Positions 22,542 to 28,713 of a stretch of DNA of 28,804 nt are shown here, piece by piece. Made by a program: the position numbers and the translations under genes. The notes under the pieces are model-generated. The model saw only the letters and a program-made list of their open reading frames with translations. It was not told where the DNA came from and did not search any database. Positions within the stretch are counted from its first letter, which is position 1; each line of letters opens with the position of its first letter. The stretch comes from a virus. Location: the IMG/VR virus record IMGVR_UViG_3300032304_000431, positions 1 to 28,804 of that record, one strand, 5' to 3'.

Positions 22542-23765
22542 TCAATCCTCCAAGTAAATAGTTTTGCCATGCTCTGATACCGCGCTTGTGTTGCCACCAC
22601 TGATGACCCACATAGTCGGCGCTGTCCACTCGTCACCCCAATTCGGTACATACCCATCGGTCAACACGATCACGCACTCGGGCTTGATGTTCTCGTCACG
22701 CAAGTACTTGGATACGCAAGAAGGGTCAGTACCCCCGCCACCCTTGGGCTTGGTTGAACTAACAATGTTAGATACCGCCGACCCCTCATACTTCTCATGC
22801 CCTGCTACCTCGCCGTCCCAATAGATCAAGTCCACCACCTCGGGGCTTACTTCTTCTGCGATACCCTGTACCTCGGACAAGAACTCAGCAAGCTCAGGCC
22901 CACCGATACTTCCCGATGTGTCGATAGCCACAACCAAGTGACCAACCTTCTCGCCGATCATGCTAGGCATATACGTACCCGTACTCAGGAATCGACGGTT
23001 GACCCTGCGCCATGAACTTGTGTCTTTGTTAGAACACGTAGCCTTGACGAAGTCGCGCAACACCTCACGCCAATCAATCTTGGGTGCGAGTAAGTCTTCA
23101 AGCTCACGGTCTAGTCCGCCGCCGCCCTTGCCCACTTGCTTCTGGTGTGCGATCAAGCCTTGACGAATCGCTTGGTCAATCTCACGCGCCAACTCCTTCT
23201 TGTCTTCATCGGACAAGCCTTCCGCACCTTCCCAGTCATGCTCGTCAAAGCCATCACCACCTTCATCACCTTCGCCACCCCCCTCTTCCTCCTTCTCCTG
23301 CTTGAGAATGTCGAACACTTGCTTGGTGTTCATACCTCGGAACCGCTCGTCAACCAAGCCCATGTAGTCACCCTTCTTACCCTTGGGGTGTCCTGTGTCC
23401 TCGGTGAACCGTGGCATGGCGATCACCGATTCGTTAGGGTCTAAGTCCTTGAGCATCAAGTTAATCACGTAGTCCATCGCGCTGTTGGCCATACGTGCGT
23501 CCTCGGTGTGCAACTTAGTCCACGTTGTCAGGTGTCGGTACATCTTGTGACCCGCTTCGTGTGCGATCACAAACGCCAACTCCCTGTCGTTCAACTTCTT
23601 CACAAACTCGCGCCCATACATCTCGTCGCGTCCGTTGGTACACGCTGTCGGTATGTCGTCACGCACATGGGTCTTGCCCACCATCATCACGCCTTGTAGT
23701 AGTGCGAACTTGGGGTTACGCATCACCGTGATCTTCGCCTTCTGCAATTTACGTTCTTCTAACAT
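22542..23765 (-). CDS. Metallopeptidase-like plus VWA domain protein (DUF2201 type)
   Basis: A 407-residue protein. The N-terminal domain has a zinc-binding HEAGH at 69-73 and a helix SAMDYVIN typical of the DUF2201 putative metallopeptidase domain. A Glu/Gly-rich acidic linker (about 155-185) and a charged helical region follow. The C-terminal VWA domain has an intact MIDAS: DTSGS at 282-286, T346 in GGGGTDPS and D370 in LTDGY. The VWA protein is expected to partner the MoxR ATPase encoded two genes upstream. Its start codon lies inside a 14-bp copy of the dispersed palindrome, with AAGGAG just before it. A 13-bp copy lies within the coding region. The biological role in phages is not known. 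Confidence 0.9.
   Translation of the reverse strand: MLEERKLQKAKITVMRNPKFALLQGVMMVGKTHVRDDIPTACTNGRDEMYGREFVKKLNDRELAFVIAHEAGHKMYRHLTTWTKLHTEDARMANSAMDYVINLMLKDLDPNESVIAMPRFTEDTGHPKGKKGDYMGLVDERFRGMNTKQVFDILKQEKEEEGGGEGDEGGDGFDEHDWEGAEGLSDEDKKELAREIDQAIRQGLIAHQKQVGKGGGGLDRELEDLLAPKIDWREVLRDFVKATCSNKDTSSWRRVNRRFLSTGTYMPSMIGEKVGHLVVAIDTSGSIGGPELAEFLSEVQGIAEEVSPEVVDLIYWDGEVAGHEKYEGSAVSNIVSSTKPKGGGGTDPSCVSKYLRDENIKPECVIVLTDGYVPNWGDEWTAPTMWVISGGNTSAVSEHGKTIYLED
22759..22771. repeat. Dispersed palindrome, 13-bp form, inside VWA gene
   Basis: CTAACAATGTTAG. On the coding strand it starts at codon position 2 and encodes the Ser-Asn-Ile-Val-Ser stretch. Confidence 0.8.
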
Positions 23766-23772
23766 TTGTTAG
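23759..23772. repeat. Dispersed palindrome, 14-bp form, over VWA start codon
   Basis: CTAACATTTGTTAG. The minus-strand ATG at 23765 is the VWA start codon. The ribosome binding site lies immediately beside it. Confidence 0.85.
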
Positions 23773-23778
23773 TTCTCC

Positions 23779-24144
23779 TTAAAAATCTGTTTCAATAGTT
23801 CTAACTGACCGCACTTGGTTGTCGGCGTAATCCGATTGGGTCTCCTCAATGTCACCCGCATCTTCACCTAGGCGCACAAACTCGTAGCACCATCGGATTT
23901 CCTCCTGCTCTGCTAACTCCAAGAAGTTAGACACGAACGCATTGAACGCTTGCACCTCGGGGTAGCTGTCGTACCACTTCACGTGCTGGTCTTCAAACAT
24001 ATACCCTGCGTAGTACTTGTTCTTTATTGGTCGCAAGTTCCCCGCCAACTCCTCGGGAAAGTTCTCGTCCACGAACAGCTTCACAGCCGCCGCCTTGTCG
24101 GGCGTTGCATAGAACGCCGCCGCCACATCACTTCGATAGCCCAT
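23779..24144 (-). CDS. Conserved-looking small phage protein
   Basis: A 121-residue acidic protein beginning MGYRSDVAAAFY, a start I associate with small phage proteins of unknown role. It has a helix with Lys/Glu (TPDKAAAVKLFVDENF), a Tyr/Phe-rich middle (YAGYMFEDQHVKWYDSYPE) and an acidic C-terminal region (GEDAGDIEETQSDYAD). GGAGG with close spacing precedes ATG 24144, and the gene overlaps the upstream one by 17 bp. It lies between the MoxR and VWA genes, so it may be an adaptor or substrate of that pair; this is inference from position only. Confidence 0.8.
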   Translation of the reverse strand: MGYRSDVAAAFYATPDKAAAVKLFVDENFPEELAGNLRPIKNKYYAGYMFEDQHVKWYDSYPEVQAFNAFVSNFLELAEQEEIRWCYEFVRLGEDAGDIEETQSDYADNQVRSVRTIETDF

Positions 24145-24349
24145 CTGATTCCTCCTCGATTGAATTTAATAACTTACACAAACCATCCGCTTGCTCTTTC
24201 TCTGATACGGGGAATGTCTGTACGGTTCTCTTTTCTTTCCAGTCGTACAGCCACCACCCCGCCTGTCGCAACCACACAGACCCACTACCATCCCTGATCT
24301 CTGTGGTCATGGTTCGCACGTTGTACCGTGGGTTGTGCCCGTATAACAT
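24128..24349 (-). CDS. Small unknown protein downstream of MoxR ATPase
   Basis: A 73-residue protein. Its start ATG 24349 lies in a palindrome copy shared with the stop codon of the MoxR gene (TAACAAATG), which suggests translational coupling since no GGAG precedes it. An alternative start at ATG 24310 would give a 60-residue product, also without a good ribosome binding site. It includes a Trp-rich strand pair (SVWLRQAGWWLYDW) and an acidic C-terminus. No recognised family. Confidence 0.7.
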   Translation of the reverse strand: MLYGHNPRYNVRTMTTEIRDGSGSVWLRQAGWWLYDWKEKRTVQTFPVSEKEQADGLCKLLNSIEEESDGLSK

Positions 24350-24356
24350 TTGTTAG
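24343..24356. repeat. Dispersed palindrome, 14-bp form with one mismatch
   Basis: ATAACATTTGTTAG; the first base deviates from the consensus C. It carries both the MoxR stop codon and the next gene's start codon. Confidence 0.75.
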
Positions 24357-25417
24357 AGCAAGTCTTGGTTCTTAGCAACCCAGTCGGCGAACGCCTTAGC
24401 GCCGAACGCAATGGACTGCTTCGATGGTGTCTTCGCAATGTTGATAGCGAACACGGCTTGCCACTCGGCGTCGAACCTCTCCAAGTACTCCATGAATGGG
24501 GCAATGTTGGTCTTGTCGATACGTGCGATAGCACCGAACACCACAATCGCACAAGCGCCCGGACTTGTGGGTACCTTCGTATGCTTAGGGTCTTTGATGG
24601 TGTCTTCCCATGATGGGAGTTGGTCAGAGAACTCGATGTACGCTTGCATATCACGCGCCGCCGCTTCACCAATCGCACCACTGAGCGCCGCAATCACCGA
24701 GTCAGGGTCATTCTGTTTACGTGTACTAACAATGTTAGATGCCGTTGCAAGTGAGCGTGGTGAAACAAACGCAACCTGTGGTTTCTTGGGGTTGAAGATG
24801 TACGGGTTGTCGCCTTGTCCTGCGTCCGTATAGCTTGCCATTGCATGAGGGAATCGGTTAACCCAAGCAAGCACCTCGGCCTCGATGCCGTTGTTCATAC
24901 CCCAATCAATCCATTCCTCGGATGTCGGCTTGGCAATAGTCACGGGCACGATACGGTTCAGACTGTGCGCCTTGATGCTGTCACCCACACCATCGGTACT
25001 CAGGTTACCTGTGAGAAAACAAATCGTGTCTTTGGGCAATGGGATGTCGCCGAGTCGCGGGTTCGCCTTCTCAAGCATGGGGTGCAACATATTCTTAACT
25101 GGGTCAGCGCCTTTGCTGAACTCGTCGAGCATGATGACCATCGGCTTGCCTGTATGAATACCGAATCGGGCATTGGGGTAGTACCGAGTCGTCTTCGTCT
25201 CATGGTCAATCACGGGCATTGCAATGTCGCCCAAGTCCATGTTCGGCACGTCGATGTAGGCATAGTCATAGCCTAGTGGTGCGGCGATTGCTTCTAGTAG
25301 AGAAGACTTACCAATTCCGGGTTCACCACGTAGCATGAACCTTGTGGTCGGGTTGGTGCGAATCAGGTTCGCGGCTTGCTTCAATGTGATGCTCTTACCA
25401 AATTTAACTTCTGACAT
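24353..25417 (-). CDS. MoxR-type AAA+ ATPase
   Basis: A 354-residue ATPase. ATG 25417 has AAGGA 7 nt upstream; an ATG two codons earlier is too close. Motifs: Walker A GEPGIGKS at 31-38, Walker B VIMLDEF at 94-100, sensor 1 asparagine in LTGN at 138, and an Asn-Arg pair at 154-155 as arginine-finger candidate. The DVPNMDLGDI segment after Walker A and the overall length fit MoxR-like proteins, which remodel partner complexes with VWA proteins. It is the first gene after the 25503-25531 promoter and precedes the VWA and DUF3150-like genes. A 13-bp palindrome copy lies inside. The substrate is unknown. Confidence 0.93.
   Translation of the reverse strand: MSEVKFGKSITLKQAANLIRTNPTTRFMLRGEPGIGKSSLLEAIAAPLGYDYAYIDVPNMDLGDIAMPVIDHETKTTRYYPNARFGIHTGKPMVIMLDEFSKGADPVKNMLHPMLEKANPRLGDIPLPKDTICFLTGNLSTDGVGDSIKAHSLNRIVPVTIAKPTSEEWIDWGMNNGIEAEVLAWVNRFPHAMASYTDAGQGDNPYIFNPKKPQVAFVSPRSLATASNIVSTRKQNDPDSVIAALSGAIGEAAARDMQAYIEFSDQLPSWEDTIKDPKHTKVPTSPGACAIVVFGAIARIDKTNIAPFMEYLERFDAEWQAVFAINIAKTPSKQSIAFGAKAFADWVAKNQDLL
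24726..24738. repeat. Dispersed palindrome, 13-bp form, inside MoxR gene
   Basis: CTAACAATGTTAG. On the coding strand it starts at codon position 2 and encodes Ser-Asn-Ile-Val-Ser, as in the VWA gene. Confidence 0.8.
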
Positions 25418-25439
25418 TTTCATTTCCTTCGTTTAGTTT

Positions 25440-25453
25440 CTAACATTTGTTAG
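25440..25453. repeat. Dispersed palindrome, 14-bp form, in MoxR leader
   Basis: CTAACATTTGTTAG in the untranslated leader of the MoxR gene, 49 bp downstream of the -10 box of the 25503-25531 promoter. A TTGGC/GCCAA stem lies just before it in the RNA. Confidence 0.85.
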
Positions 25454-25502
25454 ATTGGCGGGACTGCCAACCCAACACCTCAACTTCTCTACCTCACCAT
25501 AT

Positions 25503-25531
25503 ATTGTATCACACAAACTATACATTGTCAA
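25503..25531 (-). promoter_or_regulatory. Strong sigma70-like leftward promoter of the MoxR operon
   Basis: On the minus strand, TTGACA (25526-25531), a 17-nt spacer and TACAAT (25503-25508). It lies in the 163-bp gap between the 339-aa gene and the MoxR gene. The following leader resembles that of the 28085-28113 promoter over the first 25 bases and around the palindrome. Confidence 0.85.
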
Positions 25532-25570
25532 GTGTATGGGCGTGTCTATCCCCGTGTATATATCTGTGTC

Positions 25571-25584
25571 CTAACATTTGTTAG
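25571..25584. repeat. Dispersed palindrome, 14-bp form, over stop of 339-aa gene
   Basis: CTAACATTTGTTAG, containing the TAA stop of the 339-aa gene and an ATG followed by only 18 more sense codons (25518-25577). It lies 39 bp upstream of the -35 box of the MoxR promoter. Confidence 0.85.
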
Positions 25585-26600
25585 ATGTCCTCCTCCGTCT
25601 TTACGTAGCTGTCGTACTTGCCAGTCGGCACTTTGCCTTCGGGCAACTGCACCTTCGTGAACACCTTGTCGGCGAACATGGTCATCAGAATCTTGTCCAA
25701 CACTTTCTCGAACTGCCCCACGCCCAGCGTTATGGGATGGTCTAGGTTCTCGCGCCAATACAAACTCTGCCCTTGAAGCATCAGCACGTTGAACGCAATC
25801 CAGTAGTTTTGATGGCGTGCGTCATCATCTTGGTCATTCCGTACTAGGTCGAAGAACTTTTCAGACTTCTCGCGGTATTTCTGCCACGCCGTATCCTTGT
25901 TCACGCCGCCGTAGTACTTGGGCTTCTCGCTCAGCTTGTCCCACCAATCTGTATTGGGTCGGACTCGTGGGTCACCTTGGGTTTCATCATCTTTGCCGAA
26001 CACCTCGATCAACTCTGCATACGTTGTTTTGACCACAGTAAAAGGCTCACGCCCCCACATACTCTCAACTTCCGTGCCTTTGAGTTTGGTTACTCCGCTG
26101 ACGTAGTCCTTGAACATCGACACCTGCTTCCTAACATTGTTAGCTTCTTTGCGGCTCACTCGATAGTCGTAGAGCGTCTGCTTCACCTTCGGCATCCACC
26201 GCCCGTTGTCCCGCACCAACACCAGTTCCCCCTTCGCGGGAAGCATCGCCTTGGAGTTGTCGGCAAAATGCAACACCACCTCACCACGCACTCGGTTGGC
26301 GGTCACAGTCGGCACAATCCTAGATATGAATTGGCACGTTGACGCACTCGGCCAGTTGTCTATGTTGATGATGATCTCGTCCTCCACCGTGAACTTGACC
26401 ACGGGCGTCTTGTATAGGATGCACTCGATCGCCTCTGTCCATACGTTTTTGCGTACGCTGTACGTGTCCACATACCTGCGCTCACCCAATGGCCTTGGGT
26501 CATCAGCCCTACCCTTGATGGGCTTGGTGTTGTTGTATTTCTGCAACGCTTCTTTGTAGTCGCGTATCCGTGGCACATTCATTACTGTTGCGTATCCCAT
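25581..26600 (-). CDS. Unknown 339-aa protein upstream of the MoxR module
   Basis: A 339-residue protein with GGAG 7 nt before ATG 26600. It begins MGYATVMNVPRIRDY and continues with a basic region PIKGRADDPRPLGERRYVD, an acidic beta-rich stretch (VKFTVEDEIIINIDNW), and later aromatic, charged helices (KYREKSEKFFDLV and a WIAFNVLMLQ segment). No catalytic motif is recognised. It ends at a palindrome copy and is separated from the MoxR operon by its own promoter. Being last of the first transcription unit, it may be under different control. One 13-bp palindrome copy lies within it. Confidence 0.8.
   Translation of the reverse strand: MGYATVMNVPRIRDYKEALQKYNNTKPIKGRADDPRPLGERRYVDTYSVRKNVWTEAIECILYKTPVVKFTVEDEIIINIDNWPSASTCQFISRIVPTVTANRVRGEVVLHFADNSKAMLPAKGELVLVRDNGRWMPKVKQTLYDYRVSRKEANNVRKQVSMFKDYVSGVTKLKGTEVESMWGREPFTVVKTTYAELIEVFGKDDETQGDPRVRPNTDWWDKLSEKPKYYGGVNKDTAWQKYREKSEKFFDLVRNDQDDDARHQNYWIAFNVLMLQGQSLYWRENLDHPITLGVGQFEKVLDKILMTMFADKVFTKVQLPEGKVPTGKYDSYVKTEEDI
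26131..26143. repeat. Dispersed palindrome, 13-bp form, inside 339-aa gene
   Basis: CTAACATTGTTAG. On the coding strand it starts at codon position 2 and encodes Ala-Asn-Asn-Val-Arg, a different peptide from the other copies. Confidence 0.8.
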
Positions 26601-26617
26601 TACATCTCTCCTTTAAA

Positions 26618-26812
26618 TTAAACCGAAGCCAGTGCAACCGTTGCCCTATCTCTCAACTGCATCATCAGCCCTTGCGGGTTGCGCCCTAGCTTCTTCGCTA
26701 GTTGGCACATTGCGTTACGCTTTGCGTTGTCGATACTTGTGGTCGTGGTGTAGAACGTCAGGATTTCCCCTGCGTTGTTGACTGTCACTTTGAACTTGTG
26801 CTTTTCTAACAT
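26618..26812 (-). CDS. Small unknown protein
   Basis: A 64-residue basic protein. ATG 26812 lies inside a palindrome copy, with GGAGGA 7 nt upstream. It reads as a beta hairpin (KFKVTVNNAGEILTFYTTTT), a helix IDNAKRNAMCQLAKKLG and a short end. The two-strand/helix layout could be a small nucleic-acid-binding fold, but no family is recognised. Confidence 0.75.
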   Translation of the reverse strand: MLEKHKFKVTVNNAGEILTFYTTTTSIDNAKRNAMCQLAKKLGRNPQGLMMQLRDRATVALASV

Positions 26813-26819
26813 TTGTTAG
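26806..26819. repeat. Dispersed palindrome, 14-bp form, stop-start junction
   Basis: CTAACATTTGTTAG. On the minus strand it holds the TAA of the 26816-27010 gene and the ATG of the 26618-26812 gene (TAACAAATG). Confidence 0.85.
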
Positions 26820-27010
26820 TCCTCCATCCATGCGGGTTGCCGTTGCTCAATAGTTACGCCGTACCCAAGCGCCTGTATCGCCTTGAGGTCGGATGGTCGA
26901 AGCGTGGTTGTCCCTGCAATGTCGGCAAACAGTTGCGCCTTGTCGCACACGGGATACACCTTGTCCACTCCGTATACTGTCTTAATACGTACCACAATGT
27001 TCTCATTCAT
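26816..27010 (-). CDS. Small unknown protein
   Basis: A 64-residue protein: a beta-rich N-terminus (IVVRIKTVYGVDKVYPVCD), a helix around KAQLFADIAG, a TLRPSDLKAIQALGY segment and a final strand. The start overlaps the previous stop as ATGA, with GGAGG nearby. Its stop codon lies within a palindrome copy. No known family. Confidence 0.75.
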   Translation of the reverse strand: MNENIVVRIKTVYGVDKVYPVCDKAQLFADIAGTTTLRPSDLKAIQALGYGVTIEQRQPAWMED

Positions 27011-27174
27011 TCTGTAACCTCCTCAATACCTGTGATGTTTGACTCGGCAAGGCCGAAGTCGTCGGGGTTCCACTTCATCCATGCGGCCAACTCTGCGGCC
27101 TCCACGCTGTCGGCTTCCACCTCAATGATGGTTGTCTCGGTGCGCTCAATCGTCACCTTATATGCTTTACTCAT
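27007..27174 (-). CDS. Small unknown protein
   Basis: A 55-residue protein. ATG 27174 is preceded by GAGGAG at 7-nt spacing; a longer frame to 27198 has no such site. It starts as a beta strand (KAYKVTIERTETTIIEVEAD), followed by an acidic helix SVEAAELAAWM and an acidic end. It overlaps the upstream gene by 8 bp and the downstream gene by 4. No recognised function. Confidence 0.75.
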   Translation of the reverse strand: MSKAYKVTIERTETTIIEVEADSVEAAELAAWMKWNPDDFGLAESNITGIEEVTE

Positions 27175-27364
27175 CTTCGCTCTCCTCGTCGGCATCATTG
27201 CCGCAGTCCACGTCCCACTCGGTCTGCGCCATGTCTTTCACGTCGGCCTCGCTCATGTAGCCAAGGCAAGCGTGGGCAAGCATCTCCCATGTCATCTCTC
27301 CCTCGTACACCATGTCGAGTACCTTGTTGGTGTAGATTCGTGCGTAGTTGGTGTTGTAAGTCAT
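27167..27364 (-). CDS. Small acidic unknown protein
   Basis: A 65-residue acidic protein. The N-terminus is Tyr/Asn-rich and helical (YARIYTNKVLDMVYEG), then TWEMLAHACLGYMSEADVK, and the C-terminus is a run of Asp and Glu. It starts in an ATGA overlap with the zinc-ribbon gene. Highly acidic small proteins in phage early regions sometimes mimic DNA or bind host regulators; that is only a possibility here. The ribosome binding site is weak. Confidence 0.7.
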   Translation of the reverse strand: MTYNTNYARIYTNKVLDMVYEGEMTWEMLAHACLGYMSEADVKDMAQTEWDVDCGNDADEESEDE

Positions 27365-27597
27365 AAACGATTTTCTTTCGGGTTAGTCTGTCGTAGGGTT
27401 GCGTGTGCTGACGTAGTTGTAACTAACTGATAGTTACCCTTGGTGTATTCCTGTATAACGCACCACGAAGTACGTTCTGTCTTGGCTCGGTCTTCGCCGC
27501 AGAACTTGCAGTAGTGGTAGCCAAGCGCCCAACGCTCGATGTGTACGTCATCACCGCAGTCGATACATTCTTTCCAGTTGCCGTGTGTTTCTAACAT
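27361..27597 (-). CDS. Small zinc-ribbon protein
   Basis: A 78-residue protein with two CxxC knuckles, CIDCG (residues about 11-15) and CKFCG (30-34), a typical zinc ribbon. The rest is Thr/Gln/Arg-rich with a basic C-terminus. Small zinc-ribbon proteins are common in phage early regions and may bind DNA, RNA or host proteins. ATG 27597 lies inside a palindrome copy, with a GGAG site just before it. It ends in an ATGA overlap with the next gene. Confidence 0.8.
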   Translation of the reverse strand: MLETHGNWKECIDCGDDVHIERWALGYHYCKFCGEDRAKTERTSWCVIQEYTKGNYQLVTTTSAHATLRQTNPKENRL

Positions 27598-27604
27598 TTG
27601 TTAG
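27591..27604. repeat. Dispersed palindrome, 14-bp form, stop-start junction
   Basis: CTAACATTTGTTAG. On the minus strand it holds the stop codon of the 69-aa gene and the start codon of the zinc-ribbon gene. Confidence 0.85.
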
Positions 27605-27810
27605 TTCTCCTGTCCCAAAGCATCCATGTAATTAGCAAGCACGTTGATGCACTCGAAGTAGTCGCTGTCTTTGAGTAACTGCTCGGCATCGTGGTCTTGC
27701 ACGAAAAAGGACTCGCCTGTCTTTTGGTCGGTCACGTTGTACGCCCACCCATTGCCGAACGACTCGATGTGGTAGCGGTTGTCTGCGGTTACGAAAGCAT
27801 TAGTAATCAT
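27601..27810 (-). CDS. Small unknown protein
   Basis: A 69-residue acidic protein. ATG 27810 is chosen because GAGG lies 9 nt upstream; the longer frame to 27825 lacks a site. It has an aromatic beta-rich N-terminal half (NRYHIESFGNGWAYNVTDQK) and an acidic helical C-terminal half (HDAEQLLKDSDYFECINVL). It overlaps the upstream membrane protein gene by 11 bp. No family is recognised. Confidence 0.75.
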   Translation of the reverse strand: MITNAFVTADNRYHIESFGNGWAYNVTDQKTGESFFVQDHDAEQLLKDSDYFECINVLANYMDALGQEN

Positions 27811-27997
27811 TTTTAAAGCCCTCATCTTTGATGTTCAGCACATCGGTCAGCACGTGACCCATGAACATACCGCCGACCAAAAGGCCGAAGTTGCATATTG
27901 GTGTGTCACTACCCCAAGATAGGTAGATGGTTGATATTGCGATGATGGTCATGCCTACGAGGTAGGCGCGTTCTGTGATGAGGTCTTTGCGTGTCAT
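27800..27997 (-). CDS. Small membrane protein, first gene of the leftward block
   Basis: A 65-residue protein with two hydrophobic segments, about 10-28 (AYLVGMTIIAISTIYLSW) and 36-52 (NFGLLVGGMFMGHVLTD), and charged ends. AAGGA lies 7 nt before ATG 27997. It is the first gene after the 28085-28113 promoter, so it is likely expressed very early, when phages often make small membrane proteins that alter the host. No function is assigned. Confidence 0.75.
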   Translation of the reverse strand: MTRKDLITERAYLVGMTIIAISTIYLSWGSDTPICNFGLLVGGMFMGHVLTDVLNIKDEGFKNDY

Positions 27998-28022
27998 TGT
28001 GTATTCCTTTGTTACGTTGTTT

Positions 28023-28036
28023 CTAACAAATGTTAG
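28023..28036. repeat. Dispersed palindrome, 14-bp form, in first leader
   Basis: CTAACAAATGTTAG in the leader of the first leftward gene, 48 bp downstream of the -10 box. This matches the 49-bp distance at the MoxR promoter. Confidence 0.85.
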
Positions 28037-28084
28037 ATTCGGACTAGAAGCGGGTTTTGTTACACTTTCTCCACTTCAACCTAT

Positions 28085-28113
28085 ATTGTACCACAAAGTT
28101 ATGGGTTTGTCAA
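28085..28113 (-). promoter_or_regulatory. Strong sigma70-like leftward promoter
   Basis: On the minus strand, TTGACA (28108-28113), a 17-nt spacer and TACAAT (28085-28090), both near consensus. It is 88 bp upstream of the first leftward gene and shares leader features with the MoxR promoter. Confidence 0.87.
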
Positions 28114-28489
28114 GTATTCGGCTGATTGCATAGTTTGTAACTTTGTGATGTGGGTTGCTTGGGTTGTTACGTTTTGAGGGGCAATGTTATGTAATGATGT
28201 AATGGAAAAAAGGGTGAATGTAACAAAAGATGTAACAATGTGAAATGGCTTAACGGTGCGGGTTACGAAAGAAAAAATGATGTAATGTTACTTTGTTATA
28301 TAAAAATAGAAATAGAGAGAGCGGCGTCTAAAAGTTGGTGTATTACGAATTGCCCAAATTGTGGTGCGAATTGCACTCGCAGAGAAGGTCTTTGTCTCAG
28401 GTTTGCCGACTCTCAATATGCCCAAAACACGTTACATTATAACAATACCCCGCCAACCCGCATGGTTGAGCCATTTGTTTCGTTACACT

Positions 28490-28518
28490 TTGACAATGTA
28501 AAATCATAACAATATGAA
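28490..28518 (+). promoter_or_regulatory. Possible rightward promoter
   Basis: TTGACA (28490-28495), a 17-nt spacer and TATGAA (28513-28518), a weaker -10. A 14-bp palindrome begins 33 bp downstream. If active, it would be divergent from the leftward promoter. No rightward gene is visible before the window ends. Confidence 0.4.
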
Positions 28519-28551
28519 AAACGTAACAAAACCACGTAACAAAGCCACGTT

Positions 28552-28565
28552 CTAACAAATGTTAG
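28552..28565. repeat. Dispersed palindrome, 14-bp form
   Basis: CTAACAAATGTTAG in the control region, downstream of the possible rightward promoter and close to the last GTAAC motifs. Confidence 0.85.
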
Positions 28566-28571
28566 GCTTGC

Positions 28572-28595
28572 CCCTAGCCCCGCCCAGAGAACTGG
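28572..28595 (+). repeat. 24-bp direct repeat, copy 1
   Basis: An exact match to 28653-28676, 81 bp apart start to start. Each copy begins CCCTAGCCCC and contains a small CCAG-AGAA-CTGG hairpin. Confidence 0.85.
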
Positions 28596-28652
28596 TCTTG
28601 GTTTACTCTGCACTCGCGTTCTCTTAGCCGTACTCACGTACAGGCAACACGG

Positions 28653-28676
28653 CCCTAGCCCCGCCCAGAGAACTGG
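28653..28676 (+). repeat. 24-bp direct repeat, copy 2
   Basis: Second exact copy. The 57 bp between the copies holds no recognisable gene. It could be an origin or recombination element. Confidence 0.85.
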
Positions 28677-28713
28677 CATTAAATAAAAATTCGGGTGAAC
28701 AAAAAAGCCCGAT

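Noticed and set aside
28240-28509. 89-codon GTG-started frame with a CPNCGANC cysteine cluster
   Set aside because: No ribosome binding site, a rare start codon, and the frame lies in the repeat-rich control region with shifting composition. Kept only as a remark.
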